DNA of 64,000 nucleotides from Candidatus Desulfopertinax cowenii (GTDB taxonomy: Bacteria; Bacillota; Desulfotomaculia; Desulfotomaculales; Desulforudaceae): the NCBI GenBank assembly GCA_001899445.1, contig MPOA01000004.1, positions 1-64,000 on the forward strand. Direction: 5' to 3'. The notes under the pieces were generated by a model that ran no database searches, was not told the DNA's origin, and saw only the letters and a program-made list of their open reading frames with translations. Below, piece after piece: positions 20,751-32,251 of the stretch. A program made the translations under genes and the position numbers. Within the stretch, counting starts at the first letter, position 1. The number at the start of each line of letters is the position of its first letter.

Positions 20751-21221
20751 TTACCATCTGTAGTGGGCAAACGCTCTATTGGCCTCCGCCATCCGGTGCG
20801 TGTCCTCTTTTTTCTTCACCGCGCCACCGATCCCGTTGGCCGCGTCCATGATCTCGGCCGCCAGCTTTTCACGCATGGTCCGGCCAGGCCTCTGGCGGGC
20901 GTAACCGGTCAGCCAGCGGATCGCCAGGGTCTGCCGGCGGTCAGGCCGCACTTCCACGGGCACCTGGTAATTGGCGCCGCCGACCCGCCGTGGCCTGGTC
21001 TCGACGATGGGCATCAGGTTTTTCATGGCCTGCTCCAGCACTTCCAGAGGCTCGCGGCCGGTTTTTTCCCGGACGATTTCGAGCGCGCCGTAACAGATCG
21101 ACTCGGCGACACTGTGCTTGCCGTCCAGCATCACCTGGTTGATCAGCTTGGTCAGCATCTTGCTGCCGTAGACCGGGTCCGGCAGGACTTCCCTTTTCGG
21201 GACTGCTCCTCTGCGTGGCAC
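20751..21221 (-). CDS. rpsG: 30S ribosomal protein S7
   Basis: S7 is a primary 16S binder and E. coli str-operon repressor. The 156 residues begin [20 protein letters not shown] and include the motif [23 protein letters not shown] start at 21221; 12 bases after rpsL. Confidence 0.97.
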   Translation of the reverse strand: MPRRGAVPKREVLPDPVYGSKMLTKLINQVMLDGKHSVAESICYGALEIVREKTGREPLEVLEQAMKNLMPIVETRPRRVGGANYQVPVEVRPDRRQTLAIRWLTGYARQRPGRTMREKLAAEIMDAANGIGGAVKKKEDTHRMAEANRAFAHYRW

Positions 21222-21233
21222 ATCCTTACCCCC

Positions 21234-21608
21234 CTACTTCTTGGGCCTTTTCGCCCCGTATTTGGAACGTCCCCGGCTCCGGTTCTGGACCCCGGCGGTG
21301 TCCAGAGCCCCGCGGACGATATGGTAACGCACCCCGGGCAAATCCTTGACCCGGCCACCCCGGACCAGGACCACCGAGTGTTCCTGCAGGTTGTGCCCGA
21401 TCCCGGGAATGTAAGTGGTCACCTCGTAACCGTTGGTTAGGCGGACACGCGCTACTTTGCGCAGGGCGGAATTGGGCTTCTTCGGCGTAGTAGTGTACAC
21501 GCGGGTGCACACGCCCCGTTTTTGCGGGCATTCCTTGAGCGCCGGCGAAGCCGACTTCTTGCTTGCGGTCTGGCGCCCCTTACGTATCAGCTGACTGACC
21601 GTTGGCAT
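21234..21608 (-). CDS. rpsL: 30S ribosomal protein S12
   Basis: S12 lies at the decoding centre. The 124 residues include [18 protein letters not shown] and [19 protein letters not shown]; lysines at the usual streptomycin-target positions are intact, so no resistance allele is visible. It is first in the str group rpsL-rpsG-fusA-tuf. Confidence 0.97.
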   Translation of the reverse strand: MPTVSQLIRKGRQTASKKSASPALKECPQKRGVCTRVYTTTPKKPNSALRKVARVRLTNGYEVTTYIPGIGHNLQEHSVVLVRGGRVKDLPGVRYHIVRGALDTAGVQNRSRGRSKYGAKRPKK

Positions 21609-21669
21609 CCTCTTTCCACCTCCTCATGGTCTTAAGTATCACCATTAATCTCCCATTCTACAAATTTAT

Positions 21670-21693
21670 CCCCTTACCCCGGGTGGTAAGGGG
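21670..21693 (-). promoter_or_regulatory. Nine-base-pair hairpin in the rpsL leader
   Basis: ccccttacc (21670-21678) pairs with ggtaagggg (21685-21693) around a six-base loop, between the L7Ae-like gene and rpsL. The minus-strand side is followed by ATAAATTTG rather than a clean T-run, so it is more likely a leader or attenuator structure, or an RNA-stability hairpin, than a strong terminator. Confidence 0.45.
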
Positions 21694-21699
21694 AAGTTA

Positions 21700-21930
21700 T
21701 TACTCCTCCGTAACCGCCGCTGAAGCACAATTAACCACAATCCCACAAGCCCTACCAAGTTCCCGCATCGAATCGACCTCCACCAGGGGAGTGCCCCTGG
21801 CCCGGCAGGCCTCGATGATCGGGTCAATCACCCGCCGGTCGGCGTCAAGCGCCACATACACTACCCGGGCCTGACCCCGCTGGATCGCCTTCAAAGTTTG
21901 CCTGGAGCCGACCGTCTTTTTACGGGCCAT
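21700..21930 (-). CDS. L7Ae/L30e-family kink-turn RNA-binding protein (YbxF type)
   Basis: A 76-residue member of the L7Ae family that binds kink-turn RNA; the Bacillus homologue between rpoC and rpsL is YbxF. Visible landmarks are TLKAIQRGQARVVYVALDAD at the N-terminus and SMRELGRACGIVVNCASA near the end. I start at ATG 21930 to match YbxF length; no strong ribosome binding site precedes it, and starts up to 21984 remain possible. It keeps the conserved rpoC-ybxF-rpsL order. Confidence 0.85.
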   Translation of the reverse strand: MARKKTVGSRQTLKAIQRGQARVVYVALDADRRVIDPIIEACRARGTPLVEVDSMRELGRACGIVVNCASAAVTEE

Positions 21931-22025
21931 CGCGATTCTTTTCAAAGGCAAAAGCGTCATCCCCCAGGAACTAACAGACGACACTACAAAATGATAGCAC
22001 CGCGGAATTCTTTTGTCAACGTCAT

Positions 22026-25000
22026 CTACTGGACTTGGACGTCTTTTTGCCCCAACGGAGGTTCCTCCGCCTCGATCTCAATACTCCGGTAACGGTTCAT
22101 TCCCGTTCCGGCCGGCACCAGCTTGCCGATGATCACGTTTTCCTTCAGGCCCAAAAGCGGGTCCACTTTGCCCTTAATGGCCGCTTCGGTCAACACCCGG
22201 GTCGTCTCCTGGAAGGAAGCGGCCGACAGGAACGAGTCCGTGGCCAGCGAGGCCTTGGTGATCCCCAGGAGCACCGGTTTCTTGGTGGCCGGCCGGCCGC
22301 CCGCAGCCTCGATGCGGCGGTTCGCCTCCTCGAAATCGAGGACATCCACCAGGCCGCCCGGCAGAAACTCGGTGTCGCCCGGATCGTCGACCTTCACCTT
22401 GCGCAGCATCTGGCGGATAACCACCTCTATGTGTTTGTCGTTAATGTCCACGCCCTGCATGCGGTAAACCCGCTGCACCTCCCGCAGGAGGTAGATCTGT
22501 ACCGCGGCCATACCCTTGATCTTCAACAGGTCGTGCGGGTTGATCGCCCCCTCGGTCAGCTCGTCGCCGGCCTTAACGTAGTCACCGTTCTGGATCTTCA
22601 GACGCGCGCCGTACGGGATACCGTACTGTACCCGTTCACCGTTCTCGCCCTTGATCTCGACCTCCCGCCGGCCCTTGACCTCCCGGACCTCGGCCACGCC
22701 GTTGATCTCGGCCACGATGGCCTGGCCCTTGGGGCGCCGGGCCTCGAAAATCTCCTCCACGCGGGGCAGGCCCTGGGTGATATCTTCGCCGGCCACACCG
22801 CCGGTATGGAAAGTCCGCATGGTCAGCTGGGTGCCGGGCTCGCCAATGGACTGGGCAGCAATAATCCCGACGGCCTCCCCGATGTCCACCAGGTAACCGG
22901 TGGCCAGGTTCCGCCCGTAACACAGCCGGCAGACCCCGTGCCGGGTCTTGCAGGTGAACACCGAGCGGATAGGCACCTTGGTGATCCCGGCGGCCAGGAT
23001 CGCCTCGGCCGCCTCCTCCAGGATCTCCTCCTGGGCGTCGACAATCAGGGTACCGTCCGGCCGATAGATGGGCCGCGCCGCGATGCGGCCGATGATCCGG
23101 TCCGCCAGCTTCTCGATGACTTCGGTGCCGTCCCGCAGGTCTTCGACCTCCATGTATTCCTCGGTGCCGCAGTCCACTTCGCGCACGATCACGTCCTGGG
23201 CGACGTCCACCAGCCGGCGGGTCAGGTAACCCGAGTCGGCCGTCCTAAGCGCCGTATCCGCCAGGCCCTTGCGCGCCCCGTGCGTGGAAATGAAGTATTC
23301 CAGCACCGAGAGTCCCTCCCGGAAGTTGGCCTTGATCGGCAGGTCGATGATCCGCCCAGACGGGTCCGCCATCAGTCCGCGCAGCCCGGCCAGCTGCCGG
23401 ATCTGCTGGATGTTGCCCCGGGCACCCGAGGTGGCCATCATGTACACCGGGTTGAACCGGTCCAGCTTCGCTAGTAGTTCCTCGGTGACGGCACTCGTGG
23501 CCTTGTTCCAGGTGGTGATGACGTGGCGGTACTTCTCCTCATAAGTGATCAGGCCGCGCCGGTACTCATCCTCGATCATTTCCACCTGTTTTTCGGCTTC
23601 GGCCAGGATTTCCTTTTTCCGTTCCGGAATCACAATGTCACCCATGCCGATGGTCAGTCCGCCCTGGGTGGCGTACTTGAAGCCGAGCGCCTTGATGCTG
23701 TCCAGGAGATCGGCCGTCCTGGTATAGCCCAGCTTGCGGTAACACCGTTCAATGATCTGGCCCAGCAGCTTCTTGTCCACCAGGCGGTTGATAAACCCGA
23801 TTTCCGCAGGCATGGGCTCGTTAAAGATGATTCGGCCGACGGTGGTCTCCAGGATTTTCCCGTCCGGCATCCGTACCTTCACCAGGGCGTGCAGGTCTAC
23901 CGTCCCGGTTTCGTAGGCCAGGATGGCCTCGTCCGCATCCCGGAAGACCCTGCCTTCGCCTTTGGCCCCCGGCCGGTCAATGGTCAGGTAGTAAATCCCC
24001 AGGACCATGTCCTGGGTAGGAATGGTCACCGGTCGGCCGTCCTTGGGATTCAGGATGTTGTAGGTGGACAGCATCAACAGCCGCGCCTCGGCTTGGGCCT
24101 CGGCCGAAAGCGGCACATGCACCGCCATCTGGTCCCCATCAAAGTCGGCGTTGTATGCGGTGCAGACCAGGGGGTGGATCTGGATGGCGCGGCCCTCCAC
24201 CAGCACCGGTTCAAAAGCCTGGATCCCCAGGCGGTGCAAGGTGGGTGCCCGGTTTAACAACACCGGGTGTTCCCGGATCACGTCCTCCAGCACGTCCCAC
24301 ACCTCGGACCGCATCCGCTCCACTTTGCGCTTCGCGCTCTTGATGTTGTGGGCATGGCCGTCGCTGACCAGGCGCTTCATCACAAAAGGTTTAAACAGCT
24401 CTAACGCCATTTCCTTCGGGAGGCCGCACTGGTGCAGCTTCAGGGACGGGCCGACCACGATCACCGAGCGGCCCGAGTAGTCCACCCGCTTGCCTAGCAG
24501 GTTCTGCCGGAAACGGCCCTGCTTCCCTTTCAGCATGTCGCTCAGGGACTTCAGGGGACGGTTCCCCGGACCGGTGACCGGACGACCCCGCCGCCCGTTG
24601 TCGATCAGGGCGTCCACCGCCTCCTGGAGCATGCGCTTTTCATTCCGGACGATGATGTCCGGCGCCCCCAGCTCAAGCAGCCGTTTGAGCCGGTTGTTCC
24701 GGTTGATCACCCGCCGGTAAAGGTCGTTCAGGTCGGAGGTGGCGAACCGGCCGCCGTCCAGCTGGACCATGGGCCGGAGTTCCGGCGGGATCACCGGCAG
24801 CACGTCCATTATCATCCAGGCCGGGTTGTTGTGGGATTTACGGAAAGACTCGACTACTTCCAGCCGGCGGATGGCGCGGATCCGCCGCTGACCGGTCACG
24901 TCCCGGATTTCCTGCCGCAACTCGGCCGCCAGTTCCTGGAGGTTAATTTCCTCCAGGAGGGTTTTGATGGCTTCGGCGCCCATGGCCGCCTGAAAACTGT

Positions 25001-25490
25001 TGCCGTATTTTTCGCGGTACTCCCGGTATTCCTGCTCGGTGAGCAGTTGCTTCTTGAACAGGGGCGTATCCCCGGGATCGGTGACGATGTAGGAAACGAA
25101 GTAAAGCACCTTTTCCAGTGCCCGCGGGGACATGTCCAATAAGAACCCCATCCGGGACGGGATACCTTTGAAATACCAGATATGAGACACGGGAGTGGCC
25201 AGCTTGATGTGCCCCAGACGTTCCCGGCGAACCTTGGAACGGGTGACCTCCACCCCACACCGGTCGCAGACCACACCCTTGTAACGCACCCGCTTGTACT
25301 TGCCGCAGTAACATTCCCAGTCCCGGGTCGGTCCGAAGATCCGCTCGCAGAACAGACCGTCCCGCTCCGGCTTGAGGGTCCGGTAGTTAATGGTCTCCGG
25401 TTTTTTCACCTCGCCGTGGGACCAGGTGATGATCTGCTCCGGTGATGCCAGTCCGATTCTAATCCGATCGAAGTTGGTAAGATCTAGCAC
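22026..25490 (-). CDS. rpoC: RNA polymerase beta' subunit
   Basis: Beta' forms one pincer of RNA polymerase and holds the catalytic magnesium. The 1154 residues show the N-terminal zinc site ([19 protein letters not shown]), the active-site motif [15 protein letters not shown] and the second zinc cluster [15 protein letters not shown]. The length is normal for Firmicutes. It begins 48 bases after rpoB. Confidence 0.98.
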   Translation of the reverse strand: MLDLTNFDRIRIGLASPEQIITWSHGEVKKPETINYRTLKPERDGLFCERIFGPTRDWECYCGKYKRVRYKGVVCDRCGVEVTRSKVRRERLGHIKLATPVSHIWYFKGIPSRMGFLLDMSPRALEKVLYFVSYIVTDPGDTPLFKKQLLTEQEYREYREKYGNSFQAAMGAEAIKTLLEEINLQELAAELRQEIRDVTGQRRIRAIRRLEVVESFRKSHNNPAWMIMDVLPVIPPELRPMVQLDGGRFATSDLNDLYRRVINRNNRLKRLLELGAPDIIVRNEKRMLQEAVDALIDNGRRGRPVTGPGNRPLKSLSDMLKGKQGRFRQNLLGKRVDYSGRSVIVVGPSLKLHQCGLPKEMALELFKPFVMKRLVSDGHAHNIKSAKRKVERMRSEVWDVLEDVIREHPVLLNRAPTLHRLGIQAFEPVLVEGRAIQIHPLVCTAYNADFDGDQMAVHVPLSAEAQAEARLLMLSTYNILNPKDGRPVTIPTQDMVLGIYYLTIDRPGAKGEGRVFRDADEAILAYETGTVDLHALVKVRMPDGKILETTVGRIIFNEPMPAEIGFINRLVDKKLLGQIIERCYRKLGYTRTADLLDSIKALGFKYATQGGLTIGMGDIVIPERKKEILAEAEKQVEMIEDEYRRGLITYEEKYRHVITTWNKATSAVTEELLAKLDRFNPVYMMATSGARGNIQQIRQLAGLRGLMADPSGRIIDLPIKANFREGLSVLEYFISTHGARKGLADTALRTADSGYLTRRLVDVAQDVIVREVDCGTEEYMEVEDLRDGTEVIEKLADRIIGRIAARPIYRPDGTLIVDAQEEILEEAAEAILAAGITKVPIRSVFTCKTRHGVCRLCYGRNLATGYLVDIGEAVGIIAAQSIGEPGTQLTMRTFHTGGVAGEDITQGLPRVEEIFEARRPKGQAIVAEINGVAEVREVKGRREVEIKGENGERVQYGIPYGARLKIQNGDYVKAGDELTEGAINPHDLLKIKGMAAVQIYLLREVQRVYRMQGVDINDKHIEVVIRQMLRKVKVDDPGDTEFLPGGLVDVLDFEEANRRIEAAGGRPATKKPVLLGITKASLATDSFLSAASFQETTRVLTEAAIKGKVDPLLGLKENVIIGKLVPAGTGMNRYRSIEIEAEEPPLGQKDVQVQ

Positions 25491-25538
25491 TATACTTGCT
25501 CCCTCCCGATTTGGTCGTCGGTCGTTGCTTAAAACCAG

Positions 25539-28500
25539 CTAATCTTTGTCCAACTCCTCGTCAGCCTCCCCGTCTTCTTCACCGGCGGTCAACGGTGCTC
25601 CGAGCGCTTCCTCGTCCGCGTCCGCGACGTCGGCATCCTCGTTGTCGTCTTCTTCACCGTCGTCTTCCACGGGTTCTTCCTCTTCCATGAAGCCGTCCAG
25701 GGGTTCCTCTTCGTCTTCGTCCTCGTCCTCATCCACGCTCTCCCCGGGAACCACGCCGCTGCGGGTTTCCGGCACCCGGAAGTCGAATCCCAGTTCCTTG
25801 CCGGTTTCAGTAACATCCTCGTCGATTTCCTTGATCTCGATTTCGGCGTCTTCCTCGGTGAGCACCTTGACGTCCAGGCCCAAACTCTGCAGCTCCTTGA
25901 TCAACACCTTGAAAGACTCCGGCACCCCGGGTTCGGGCACGTTTTCACCCTTGACGATGGCCTCGTAAGTCTTCACCCGACCGACCACGTCGTCGGACTT
26001 CACGGTCAGGATCTCTTGCAGGGTGTAGGCCGCCCCGTAAGCCTCCAGCGCCCAGACCTCCATCTCCCCGAATCGCTGGCCGCCGAACTGGGCCTTGCCG
26101 CCCAGGGGCTGCTGGGTAACCAGGGAGTACGGTCCGGTGGAACGGGCATGAATCTTGTCATCCACCAGGTGGGCCAGCTTCAGCATATACAGGTAACCAA
26201 CGGTTACCGGGTTGTCAAACGGCAGTCCGGTGCGGCCGTCACGCAGCACCACCTTGCCCTCGGCGGGCAACCCGGATTTCTCCAGGGTCCGGACGATGTC
26301 CTCCTCGCTGCCGCCACCGAACACCGGGGTGGCAATATTGTAGCCCAGGATCTTGGCCGCCCAACCCAGGTGGGCTTCCAGCACCTGGCCGATGTTCATC
26401 CGGGACGGTACCCCCAGAGGGTTCAGTACCACTTCGATGGGTGTGCCGTCAGGCATGAAGGGCATATCTTCCTCGGGCATGATCCGGGCGATCACACCCT
26501 TGTTGCCGTGCCGGCCGGCCATCTTGTCGCCCTCGGAAAGCTTGCGCTTCTGGGCCACGTACACCCGGACCAAGCGGTTGACCCCGGGCGGCAGCTCGTC
26601 GCCGTTCTCCCGGGAAAACACTTTCACGTCCACCACTTTGCCGGACTCGCCATGGGGTACCCGCAGGGAGGTGTCCCGGACCTCGCGGGCCTTTTCCCCG
26701 AAAATCGCCCGGAGCAGACGTTCTTCGGCGGTCAGTTCGGTCTCGCCCTTGGGGGTCACCTTGCCTACCAGGATATCCCCGGACCGGACCTCGGCGCCGA
26801 TCCGGATGATTCCCCGGTCGTCCAGATCCTTGAGCGCCTCGTCGCCGACGTTGGGGATGTCCCAGGTGATTTCCTCCGGCCCCAGCTTAGTGTCCCGGGC
26901 GTCACACTCGTACTCCTCGATATGAATGGAAGTGTAATAATCTTCTTTAACCAGCCGCTCGCTTACTAGGATGGCGTCCTCGTAATTGTAACCATCCCAG
27001 GGCATGAAGGCGATGAGCACGTTCTTGCCCAGGGCCAATTCCCCGTAGTCGGTACAGGGCCCGTCAGCGATCACTTCGCCGGCAGCGACCCGCTGGCCGG
27101 TGTACACGATCGGGCGCTGGTTGAAACAGGTGCCCTGGTTCGACCGCCCGAACTTGATGAGCCGGTACGAATCCACCGCGCCATCGTCGGTGCGGATCTT
27201 GATCTCCGTGGCGGTCACCCGCTCGACGACGCCAGCTTTCCTGGCGATCACCAGGACCCCGGAGTCGTACGCCGCCTTCCGTTCGATCCCGGTGCCGATG
27301 TAAGGCGCCTCCGACTTCAACAGCGGTACAGCCTGGCGCTGCATGTTCGCGCCCATCAGCGCCCGGTTGGCGTCGTCGTGATCCAGGAAGGGAATCAGCG
27401 AGGTAGCCACGCTGAAAACCTGCTTGGGCGAAACGTCCACGTAATCCACCTGGTCGGAGTTCACGGTCAGGATCTCGCCCCGGTACCGGCAGTTCACCTT
27501 CTGTTCCAGAAAACGGCCTTCTTCGTCAAGTTTCACGTTCGCCTGGGCGATTACGTATTCTTCTTCCTCGTCGGCCGTTAGGTACACAATCTCGTCGGTG
27601 ACCCGGTGGGTTTTCTTGTCCACTTTCCGGTAAGGTGTTTCGATAAAGCCGAACTCGTTCACCCGGGCGTAAGTGGTCAGCGAACCGATCAACCCGATGT
27701 TCGGACCCTCCGGGGTCTCGATGGGGCAAACCCGGCCGTAGTGAGAGTGGTGCACGTCCCGGACCTCGAACCCGGCTCGCTCCCGGGACAGCCCACCCGG
27801 TCCCAGGGCCGAGAGCCGGCGCTTGTGGGTCAACTCGGCCAGTGGGTTGGTCTGGTCCATGAACTGGGACAGCTGACTGGAACCGAAGAACTCCTTGATG
27901 GCCGCCACCACCGGCCGGATATTGATCAGCGCCTGCGGCGTGATCACCTCCACGTCCTGGATGGTCATCCGCTCGCGCACCACGCGCTCCATACGGGCCA
28001 ACCCGATCCGGAACTGGTTTTGCAGGAGTTCGCCCACGGAACGCAACCGGCGGTTGCCCAGGTGGTCGATGTCGTCCACCCGGCCCTCACCCTGCATCAG
28101 CTTGATCAGGCAGCGCACGGTGGCCAGGATGTCCTCCCGGGTAAGTTCGCGGATGAATTCGCGTTCCACCGGCACTTCCTCGTTCAGGTAACGGTCAAAC
28201 TCGGTGCGACCACTTCTTTCCTTGGGGTAGCGGTACAACACCCCGTGCTTCAGCTTCTTGAAGAGCTTGTAGCGGCCAACCACCGCTAAGTCGTAGCGCT
28301 TGGGATCAAAGAACAGCATTTCCAACAGGGAGCGAGCACTCTCCGCCGTGGGCGGCTCACCGGGCCGTAGCCGCTTGTAGATTTCAATCAGGGCATCTTC
28401 TTCGCTATCGGTATTGTCCTTGTTCAGCGTCTCCTGGATGCTCTTGTGGTGCTCGAACAGTTCTAGGATCCGCGCCTTGTTTCCAAAACCCAGCGCCTTG

Positions 28501-29072
28501 ATCAGCACCGTGGCCGGGATCTTCCGGGTACGGTCGACCCGTACCCAGATTTGGTCCTGGACATCGGTCTCGAATTCCAGCCAGGCGCCCCGGTTCGGGA
28601 TGATGGTGGCGCCGTAGATGTTCTTGCCGCTGGGATCCGGTTGGGCGTTGAAATACACGCCGGGAGAGCGAACCAATTGACTGACAATGACTCTCTCGGC
28701 TCCATTAATAATGAAGGTACCCTGTTCGGTCATGAGCGGAAAGTCACCCATGAACACGTCCTGCTCCTTGACCTCGCCGGTTTCCCGGTTAATTAGGCGT
28801 ACCTTGATCCGCATGGGGGCCGCGTAGGTGACGTCGCGGTCCTTGCATTCCTGCACGCTATACTTGGGTTCTCCGAGTTGGTAATCGAGGAATTCAAGCA
28901 CGAGGTTGCCGGTAAAGTCCCGGATCGGGGAGATATCGTGAAAAACCTCACGGAGTCCCTTGTCCAAGAACCACTCATAAGAACGTTTCTGTACCTCTAC
29001 CAGATCGGGAAGATCGAGGACCTCGCCAGCTTCGCCGAAAACCTTACGTTCCCTGGGCCGGACGGCCTGCAT
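25539..29072 (-). CDS. rpoB: RNA polymerase beta subunit with acidic C-terminal tail
   Basis: Beta is the second large RNA polymerase subunit. The 1177 residues include the intact rifampicin-pocket core ([20 protein letters not shown]) and the DNA-binding [12 protein letters not shown]. The last ~70 residues after [14 protein letters not shown] are almost entirely Asp and Glu ([20 protein letters not shown]) and end ELDKD. Short acidic tails are known in Firmicutes beta subunits; this one is unusually long. Upstream lies a 283-base gap from rplL with a strong promoter. Confidence 0.97.
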   Translation of the reverse strand: MQAVRPRERKVFGEAGEVLDLPDLVEVQKRSYEWFLDKGLREVFHDISPIRDFTGNLVLEFLDYQLGEPKYSVQECKDRDVTYAAPMRIKVRLINRETGEVKEQDVFMGDFPLMTEQGTFIINGAERVIVSQLVRSPGVYFNAQPDPSGKNIYGATIIPNRGAWLEFETDVQDQIWVRVDRTRKIPATVLIKALGFGNKARILELFEHHKSIQETLNKDNTDSEEDALIEIYKRLRPGEPPTAESARSLLEMLFFDPKRYDLAVVGRYKLFKKLKHGVLYRYPKERSGRTEFDRYLNEEVPVEREFIRELTREDILATVRCLIKLMQGEGRVDDIDHLGNRRLRSVGELLQNQFRIGLARMERVVRERMTIQDVEVITPQALINIRPVVAAIKEFFGSSQLSQFMDQTNPLAELTHKRRLSALGPGGLSRERAGFEVRDVHHSHYGRVCPIETPEGPNIGLIGSLTTYARVNEFGFIETPYRKVDKKTHRVTDEIVYLTADEEEEYVIAQANVKLDEEGRFLEQKVNCRYRGEILTVNSDQVDYVDVSPKQVFSVATSLIPFLDHDDANRALMGANMQRQAVPLLKSEAPYIGTGIERKAAYDSGVLVIARKAGVVERVTATEIKIRTDDGAVDSYRLIKFGRSNQGTCFNQRPIVYTGQRVAAGEVIADGPCTDYGELALGKNVLIAFMPWDGYNYEDAILVSERLVKEDYYTSIHIEEYECDARDTKLGPEEITWDIPNVGDEALKDLDDRGIIRIGAEVRSGDILVGKVTPKGETELTAEERLLRAIFGEKAREVRDTSLRVPHGESGKVVDVKVFSRENGDELPPGVNRLVRVYVAQKRKLSEGDKMAGRHGNKGVIARIMPEEDMPFMPDGTPIEVVLNPLGVPSRMNIGQVLEAHLGWAAKILGYNIATPVFGGGSEEDIVRTLEKSGLPAEGKVVLRDGRTGLPFDNPVTVGYLYMLKLAHLVDDKIHARSTGPYSLVTQQPLGGKAQFGGQRFGEMEVWALEAYGAAYTLQEILTVKSDDVVGRVKTYEAIVKGENVPEPGVPESFKVLIKELQSLGLDVKVLTEEDAEIEIKEIDEDVTETGKELGFDFRVPETRSGVVPGESVDEDEDEDEEEPLDGFMEEEEPVEDDGEEDDNEDADVADADEEALGAPLTAGEEDGEADEELDKD

Positions 29073-29203
29073 ACCTCAACCTCCTGAAAAATAAAATACT
29101 AAAAGCAAGGTTTTAGTTTACCTCGCTTTATACCTGATTAGACACCTTATTTGGAGTATTGCCGTCCTGGAAGAAAATACTTTATCAGGCGCAACGACTT
29201 TAG

Positions 29204-29232
29204 ATGATATCATTATAAGAACTTTTTGTCAA
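29204..29232 (-). promoter_or_regulatory. Sigma-A promoter upstream of rpoB
   Basis: TTGACA (29232-29227), 17 bases, TATCAT (29209-29204), reading towards rpoB. It means rpoBC can be transcribed independently of the rplKAJL genes, with a leader of about 120 bases. Confidence 0.65.
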
Positions 29233-29267
29233 GTTAAAATTTGTGGAAAAACCTGGATACAATAAAA

Positions 29268-29314
29268 GGGGACAGGTCACCTTTTAAAATCAAGTGCAAA
29301 AAGCAGCCTGTCCC
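29268..29314. repeat. Inverted repeat with ACCTGTCCC-type arms between rplL and rpoB
   Basis: gggacagg (29269-29276) is complementary to cctgtccc (29307-29314) across a 30-base AT-rich loop. On the minus strand the second arm is followed by CTTTTATT, so the structure could also end or attenuate transcription after rplL. A related single arm, acctgtcccc, occurs at about 63037-63046. The arms resemble REP-type dispersed repeats; family unknown. Confidence 0.5.
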
Positions 29315-29355
29315 GCTTGTTGTCCATTCTGATCTGAATCCTGGATTCCGAATTT

Positions 29356-29745
29356 CTATTTAATCTCCACGGTCGCGCCGGCCTCTTCGAGTTTCTTCTT
29401 AATGGCCTCGGCTTCTTCCTTGTTGATCTTTTCCTTAACCGGGTTGGGTGCACCATCAACCAGTTCTTTGGCCTCTTTCAGGCCGAGCGCGGTGATTTCC
29501 CGGACCACCTTGATAACGTTGATCTTCTTGTCGCCAACGCTCTTGAGGATGACGTCGAATTCAGTCTGTTCCTCTTCCTCGGCCGGCGCTGCCGCCGCAC
29601 CCCCGGCCGCCGGGACCGCCGCCACGGCCGCCACGGGCGCCGCAGCGCTCACGCCAAACTCTTCCTCCATGGCCTTGACCAGTTCGGCCAGCTCCAGCAC
29701 GGTAAGTCCCTTTAGCGCTTCAATGATTTCGTTCACCTTGGACAT
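29356..29745 (-). CDS. rplL: 50S ribosomal protein L7/L12
   Basis: L7/L12 forms the mobile stalk that recruits translation GTPases. The 129 residues have the N-terminal dimerisation domain ([20 protein letters not shown]), an Ala/Pro hinge ([20 protein letters not shown]) and the factor-binding C-terminal domain ([20 protein letters not shown]). It is 56 bases after rplJ. Confidence 0.98.
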   Translation of the reverse strand: MSKVNEIIEALKGLTVLELAELVKAMEEEFGVSAAAPVAAVAAVPAAGGAAAAPAEEEEQTEFDVILKSVGDKKINVIKVVREITALGLKEAKELVDGAPNPVKEKINKEEAEAIKKKLEEAGATVEIK

Positions 29746-29801
29746 GTTACTTGACCTCCTGATTTTTCAATGTTTTTGCTTTTAGCCTGTAAATACCGGA
29801 G

Positions 29802-30329
29802 TTACTCTCCGGCCGCCTTTTTCTCCCGGATGGCCTCCAACGCGTAGACCAGTTTCCGGATGTTGCCCTGCAGCACGCTGACCAGGCCGTAAATCGGGGC
29901 CTGGAAAGCGCCGGTGACCTGGGCCAACAACACTTCCTTGGGCGGCAGGTCGGCCAGGCGCTGCACGCCCTCTGGCGGCACCACCTGTCCCTGCAGCACG
30001 CCGCCCTTCAGCTCAAACGCCTTGAAATCCTTTTGGAACTGAGTCATCAGCTTGCTGAGGGAGACCTCGTCCTCGTAACCGAAAGCGATGGCGGTCGGAC
30101 CCTTGAGCAGGGGATCCAGATCCTCGATGCCGGCTTCGCGGGCCGCCAGTCGCGCCAGGGTGTTCTTGACCACCAGTACCTGGGAGCCGCTTTCCCGCAC
30201 CTTGCGCCGGAGCACGGTCATTTCGGCCACCGTCATTCCCCGGTAGTCACTCAGGATGATCACCCGCGCCCGGCTCATCCGGTCCTTAAGGTCGGCGACC
30301 GCCGCAACCTTTTTTTCCCGTACGGACAA
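29802..30329 (-). CDS. rplJ: 50S ribosomal protein L10
   Basis: L10 anchors L7/L12 dimers to the stalk base. The 175 residues start MSVREKKVAAVADLKDRMSR and contain SDYRGMTVAEMTVLRRK. Its mRNA carries the L10 leader that normally lets the L10-L12 complex repress its own synthesis. Confidence 0.97.
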   Translation of the reverse strand: MSVREKKVAAVADLKDRMSRARVIILSDYRGMTVAEMTVLRRKVRESGSQVLVVKNTLARLAAREAGIEDLDPLLKGPTAIAFGYEDEVSLSKLMTQFQKDFKAFELKGGVLQGQVVPPEGVQRLADLPPKEVLLAQVTGAFQAPIYGLVSVLQGNIRKLVYALEAIREKKAAGE

Positions 30330-30344
30330 TCGTTAACACCTCCT

Positions 30345-30480
30345 CCTGAAAACGGTAAAACCTCTGCAGACAAGGGCATACAGAGGTCTTGCAAACCTTG
30401 TTTCCCGCCTCGGCTGGCGGTCAAGACGACCATTAAGCCTTTACGGCGCCAGCTGTCTACAGCCTGGAATCCGCTTTATA
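30345..30480 (-). promoter_or_regulatory. L10 leader (autoregulatory ribosomal-protein leader RNA)
   Basis: In the 159-base rplA-rplJ spacer the minus strand has the conserved L10-leader blocks in order: GTAGACAGCTGGCG, CCTTAAT-like CTTAATGG, CTTGACCGCCAGCCGAGGC, then GACCTCTGTATGCCC...CTGCAGAGGTTTT forming the last stem before the Shine-Dalgarno. The arms cctctgcag (about 30361-30369) and tacagagg (about 30379-30387) pair. Known function: L10(L12)4 binds it and represses rplJL. Confidence 0.9.
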
Positions 30481-30488
30481 TAGTTTGC

Positions 30489-31184
30489 TTACCCGACGAA
30501 TTTGCGGGCGTTAACCTTTACTCCCGGGCCCATCGTGGAGGAAACCACTATCCCCCGCACGTACTGGCCCTTGGCCGCCGCCGGCTTCGCCCGGATCAAC
30601 GCGTCCAGAAGCGTCTTCAGGTTTTCCTCCAGTTTGCTGGTGTCAAAAGAAACCTTGCCGATCGGAGCGTGAATGTTGCCGGCCTTGTCCACCCGGTACT
30701 GGATTTTCCCGGCCTTGACCTCGCGAACCGCCCGGGCGATGTCAAAGGTTACGGTGCCCGTTTTCGGGTTAGGCATCAGGCCCCGCGGGCCGAGAATGCG
30801 CCCGATCTTACCCACGGCGGACATCATGTCCGGGGTGGCGATGGCCACGTCGAACTCCATCCAGCCTCCCTGGATCTTGGCCACCAGTTCCTCGCCGCCC
30901 ACGTAATCGGCGCCCGCCTCTTCGGCTTCCTTTACCTTTTCGCCCTTGGCGAAGACCAGGACGGTACGGGTCTTGCCCGTGCCGTGCGGCAGCACCACTG
31001 CGCCCCGCACCTGCTGGTCGGCGTGCCGGGGGTCAACCCCCAGCCGGATGGCGGCCTCCACGGTCTCGTCGAACTTGGCCGGCGCCAGCCTCTTGACCAG
31101 TTCAAGGGCCTCGACGACCTCGTACTGCTGTTCGCGGTCGTACTGCTTTCTCGCTTCCTCGTACTTCTTACCGTGCTTCGGCAT
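30489..31184 (-). CDS. rplA: 50S ribosomal protein L1
   Basis: L1 forms the mobile stalk at the E site and can repress its own operon. The 231 residues start [18 protein letters not shown] and contain the signature [20 protein letters not shown]. It follows rplK after 47 bases. Confidence 0.97.
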   Translation of the reverse strand: MPKHGKKYEEARKQYDREQQYEVVEALELVKRLAPAKFDETVEAAIRLGVDPRHADQQVRGAVVLPHGTGKTRTVLVFAKGEKVKEAEEAGADYVGGEELVAKIQGGWMEFDVAIATPDMMSAVGKIGRILGPRGLMPNPKTGTVTFDIARAVREVKAGKIQYRVDKAGNIHAPIGKVSFDTSKLEENLKTLLDALIRAKPAAAKGQYVRGIVVSSTMGPGVKVNARKFVG

Positions 31185-31231
31185 TGTTTTACAACCCCCC
31201 CCGTGGTGTTAACGGAGCAGCGCTCCTCCCA

Positions 31232-31660
31232 CTAGCCTTCAACGATTTCAATCCCCATACTTCTTGCCGTACCCTCGACCATCCGCATCGCGGCCTCTAT
31301 GTCCGCCGCGTTCAGGTCGGGCATCTTCAGCGCGGCGATCTCGCGTACCTTGGAGCGGGTAACCTTGCCCACCTTCTGCTTGTGCGGCTCCCCGGAGGCG
31401 GTCTCGATACCGGCCGCCTTCTTCAGGAGCACCGAAGCCGGCGGGGTCTTAGTCACGAAGCTGAAACTCCGGTCGGCGTAAATGGTGATTTCAACCGGAA
31501 TGATCAGCCCGGCCTGGGCGGCCGTACGGTCGTTGTATTCCTTGACAAAGGCCATGATATTGACCCCGTGCTGACCGAGGGCCGGACCAACCGGGGGTGC
31601 CGGCGTGGCTTTTCCCGCTGGAATCTGTAGCTTAACAACAGCCATTACCTTTTTCGCCAT
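31232..31660 (-). CDS. rplK: 50S ribosomal protein L11
   Basis: L11 lies at the GTPase-associated centre with L10. The 142 residues include [21 protein letters not shown] (the N-terminal linker and thiostrepton-site proline helix) and the C-terminal RNA-binding domain ending in [13 protein letters not shown]. It is 12 bases after nusG. Confidence 0.97.
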   Translation of the reverse strand: MAKKVMAVVKLQIPAGKATPAPPVGPALGQHGVNIMAFVKEYNDRTAAQAGLIIPVEITIYADRSFSFVTKTPPASVLLKKAAGIETASGEPHKQKVGKVTRSKVREIAALKMPDLNAADIEAAMRMVEGTARSMGIEIVEG

Positions 31661-31672
31661 TCCGTCACCTCC

Positions 31673-32209
31673 TTACATAACCTTTTCAAGCTGGAAATAT
31701 TCTAATTCGATCGGGGTCTCCCGGCCAAACATGGAGATCATCACCCGGATCTTGGCTTTCTCGTAGTTGATGCCCTCCACCGTACCGATGAAGTTTTCAA
31801 ACGGCCCGGCCAATACGCGCACCTTCTCACCGGGTTCCACGTCGATCCGGAGGCGCGGCTTCTCGCCTTCCATCTGGCTGATGATCTGGTTGGCCTCCTC
31901 ATCCGTCAGGGGAATGGGCTTGGAACCGATCCCGACGCTGCCCACGAAACCGGTGACCCCGGGAGTGTTCCGAACCACGCGGTAGGAATCGTCGTCCAGG
32001 ATCATCTCCACCAGGACGTAACCGGGATAGATTTTCCGCTTGGTGATCTTTCGCTTACCGCCCTTGACCTCGATCTCGTCCTCAACCGGCACCACGATGC
32101 GGAAAATCCTATCCTCCATGTGCATGGATTCGATGCGCTTTTCCAGGTTGGCCTTCACCTTGTTTTCGTAACCGGAATAGGTGTGGACCACGAACCACTG
32201 TTTACCCAC
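31673..32209 (-). CDS. nusG: Transcription termination/antitermination protein NusG
   Basis: NusG (Spt5 homologue) binds RNA polymerase and modulates elongation and pausing. The 178 residues have the NGN domain beginning KQWFVVHTYSGYENKVKANL and the C-terminal KOW domain (PGEKVRVLAGPFENFIGTVE). I place the start at GTG 32209 by family length; an upstream in-frame GTG (32242) would add 11 residues, and neither has a well-spaced Shine-Dalgarno. It follows secE. Confidence 0.95.
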   Translation of the reverse strand: MGKQWFVVHTYSGYENKVKANLEKRIESMHMEDRIFRIVVPVEDEIEVKGGKRKITKRKIYPGYVLVEMILDDDSYRVVRNTPGVTGFVGSVGIGSKPIPLTDEEANQIISQMEGEKPRLRIDVEPGEKVRVLAGPFENFIGTVEGINYEKAKIRVMISMFGRETPIELEYFQLEKVM

Positions 32210-32251
32210 AAAATGAGGACCGGGTAGCCCCGGGTCCCGCACCTCCCAGCC

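Noticed and set aside
22035-23474. Plus-strand frame of 479 codons opposite rpoC
   Set aside because: Shadow of the coding strand; no domain visible and no spaced ribosome binding site.
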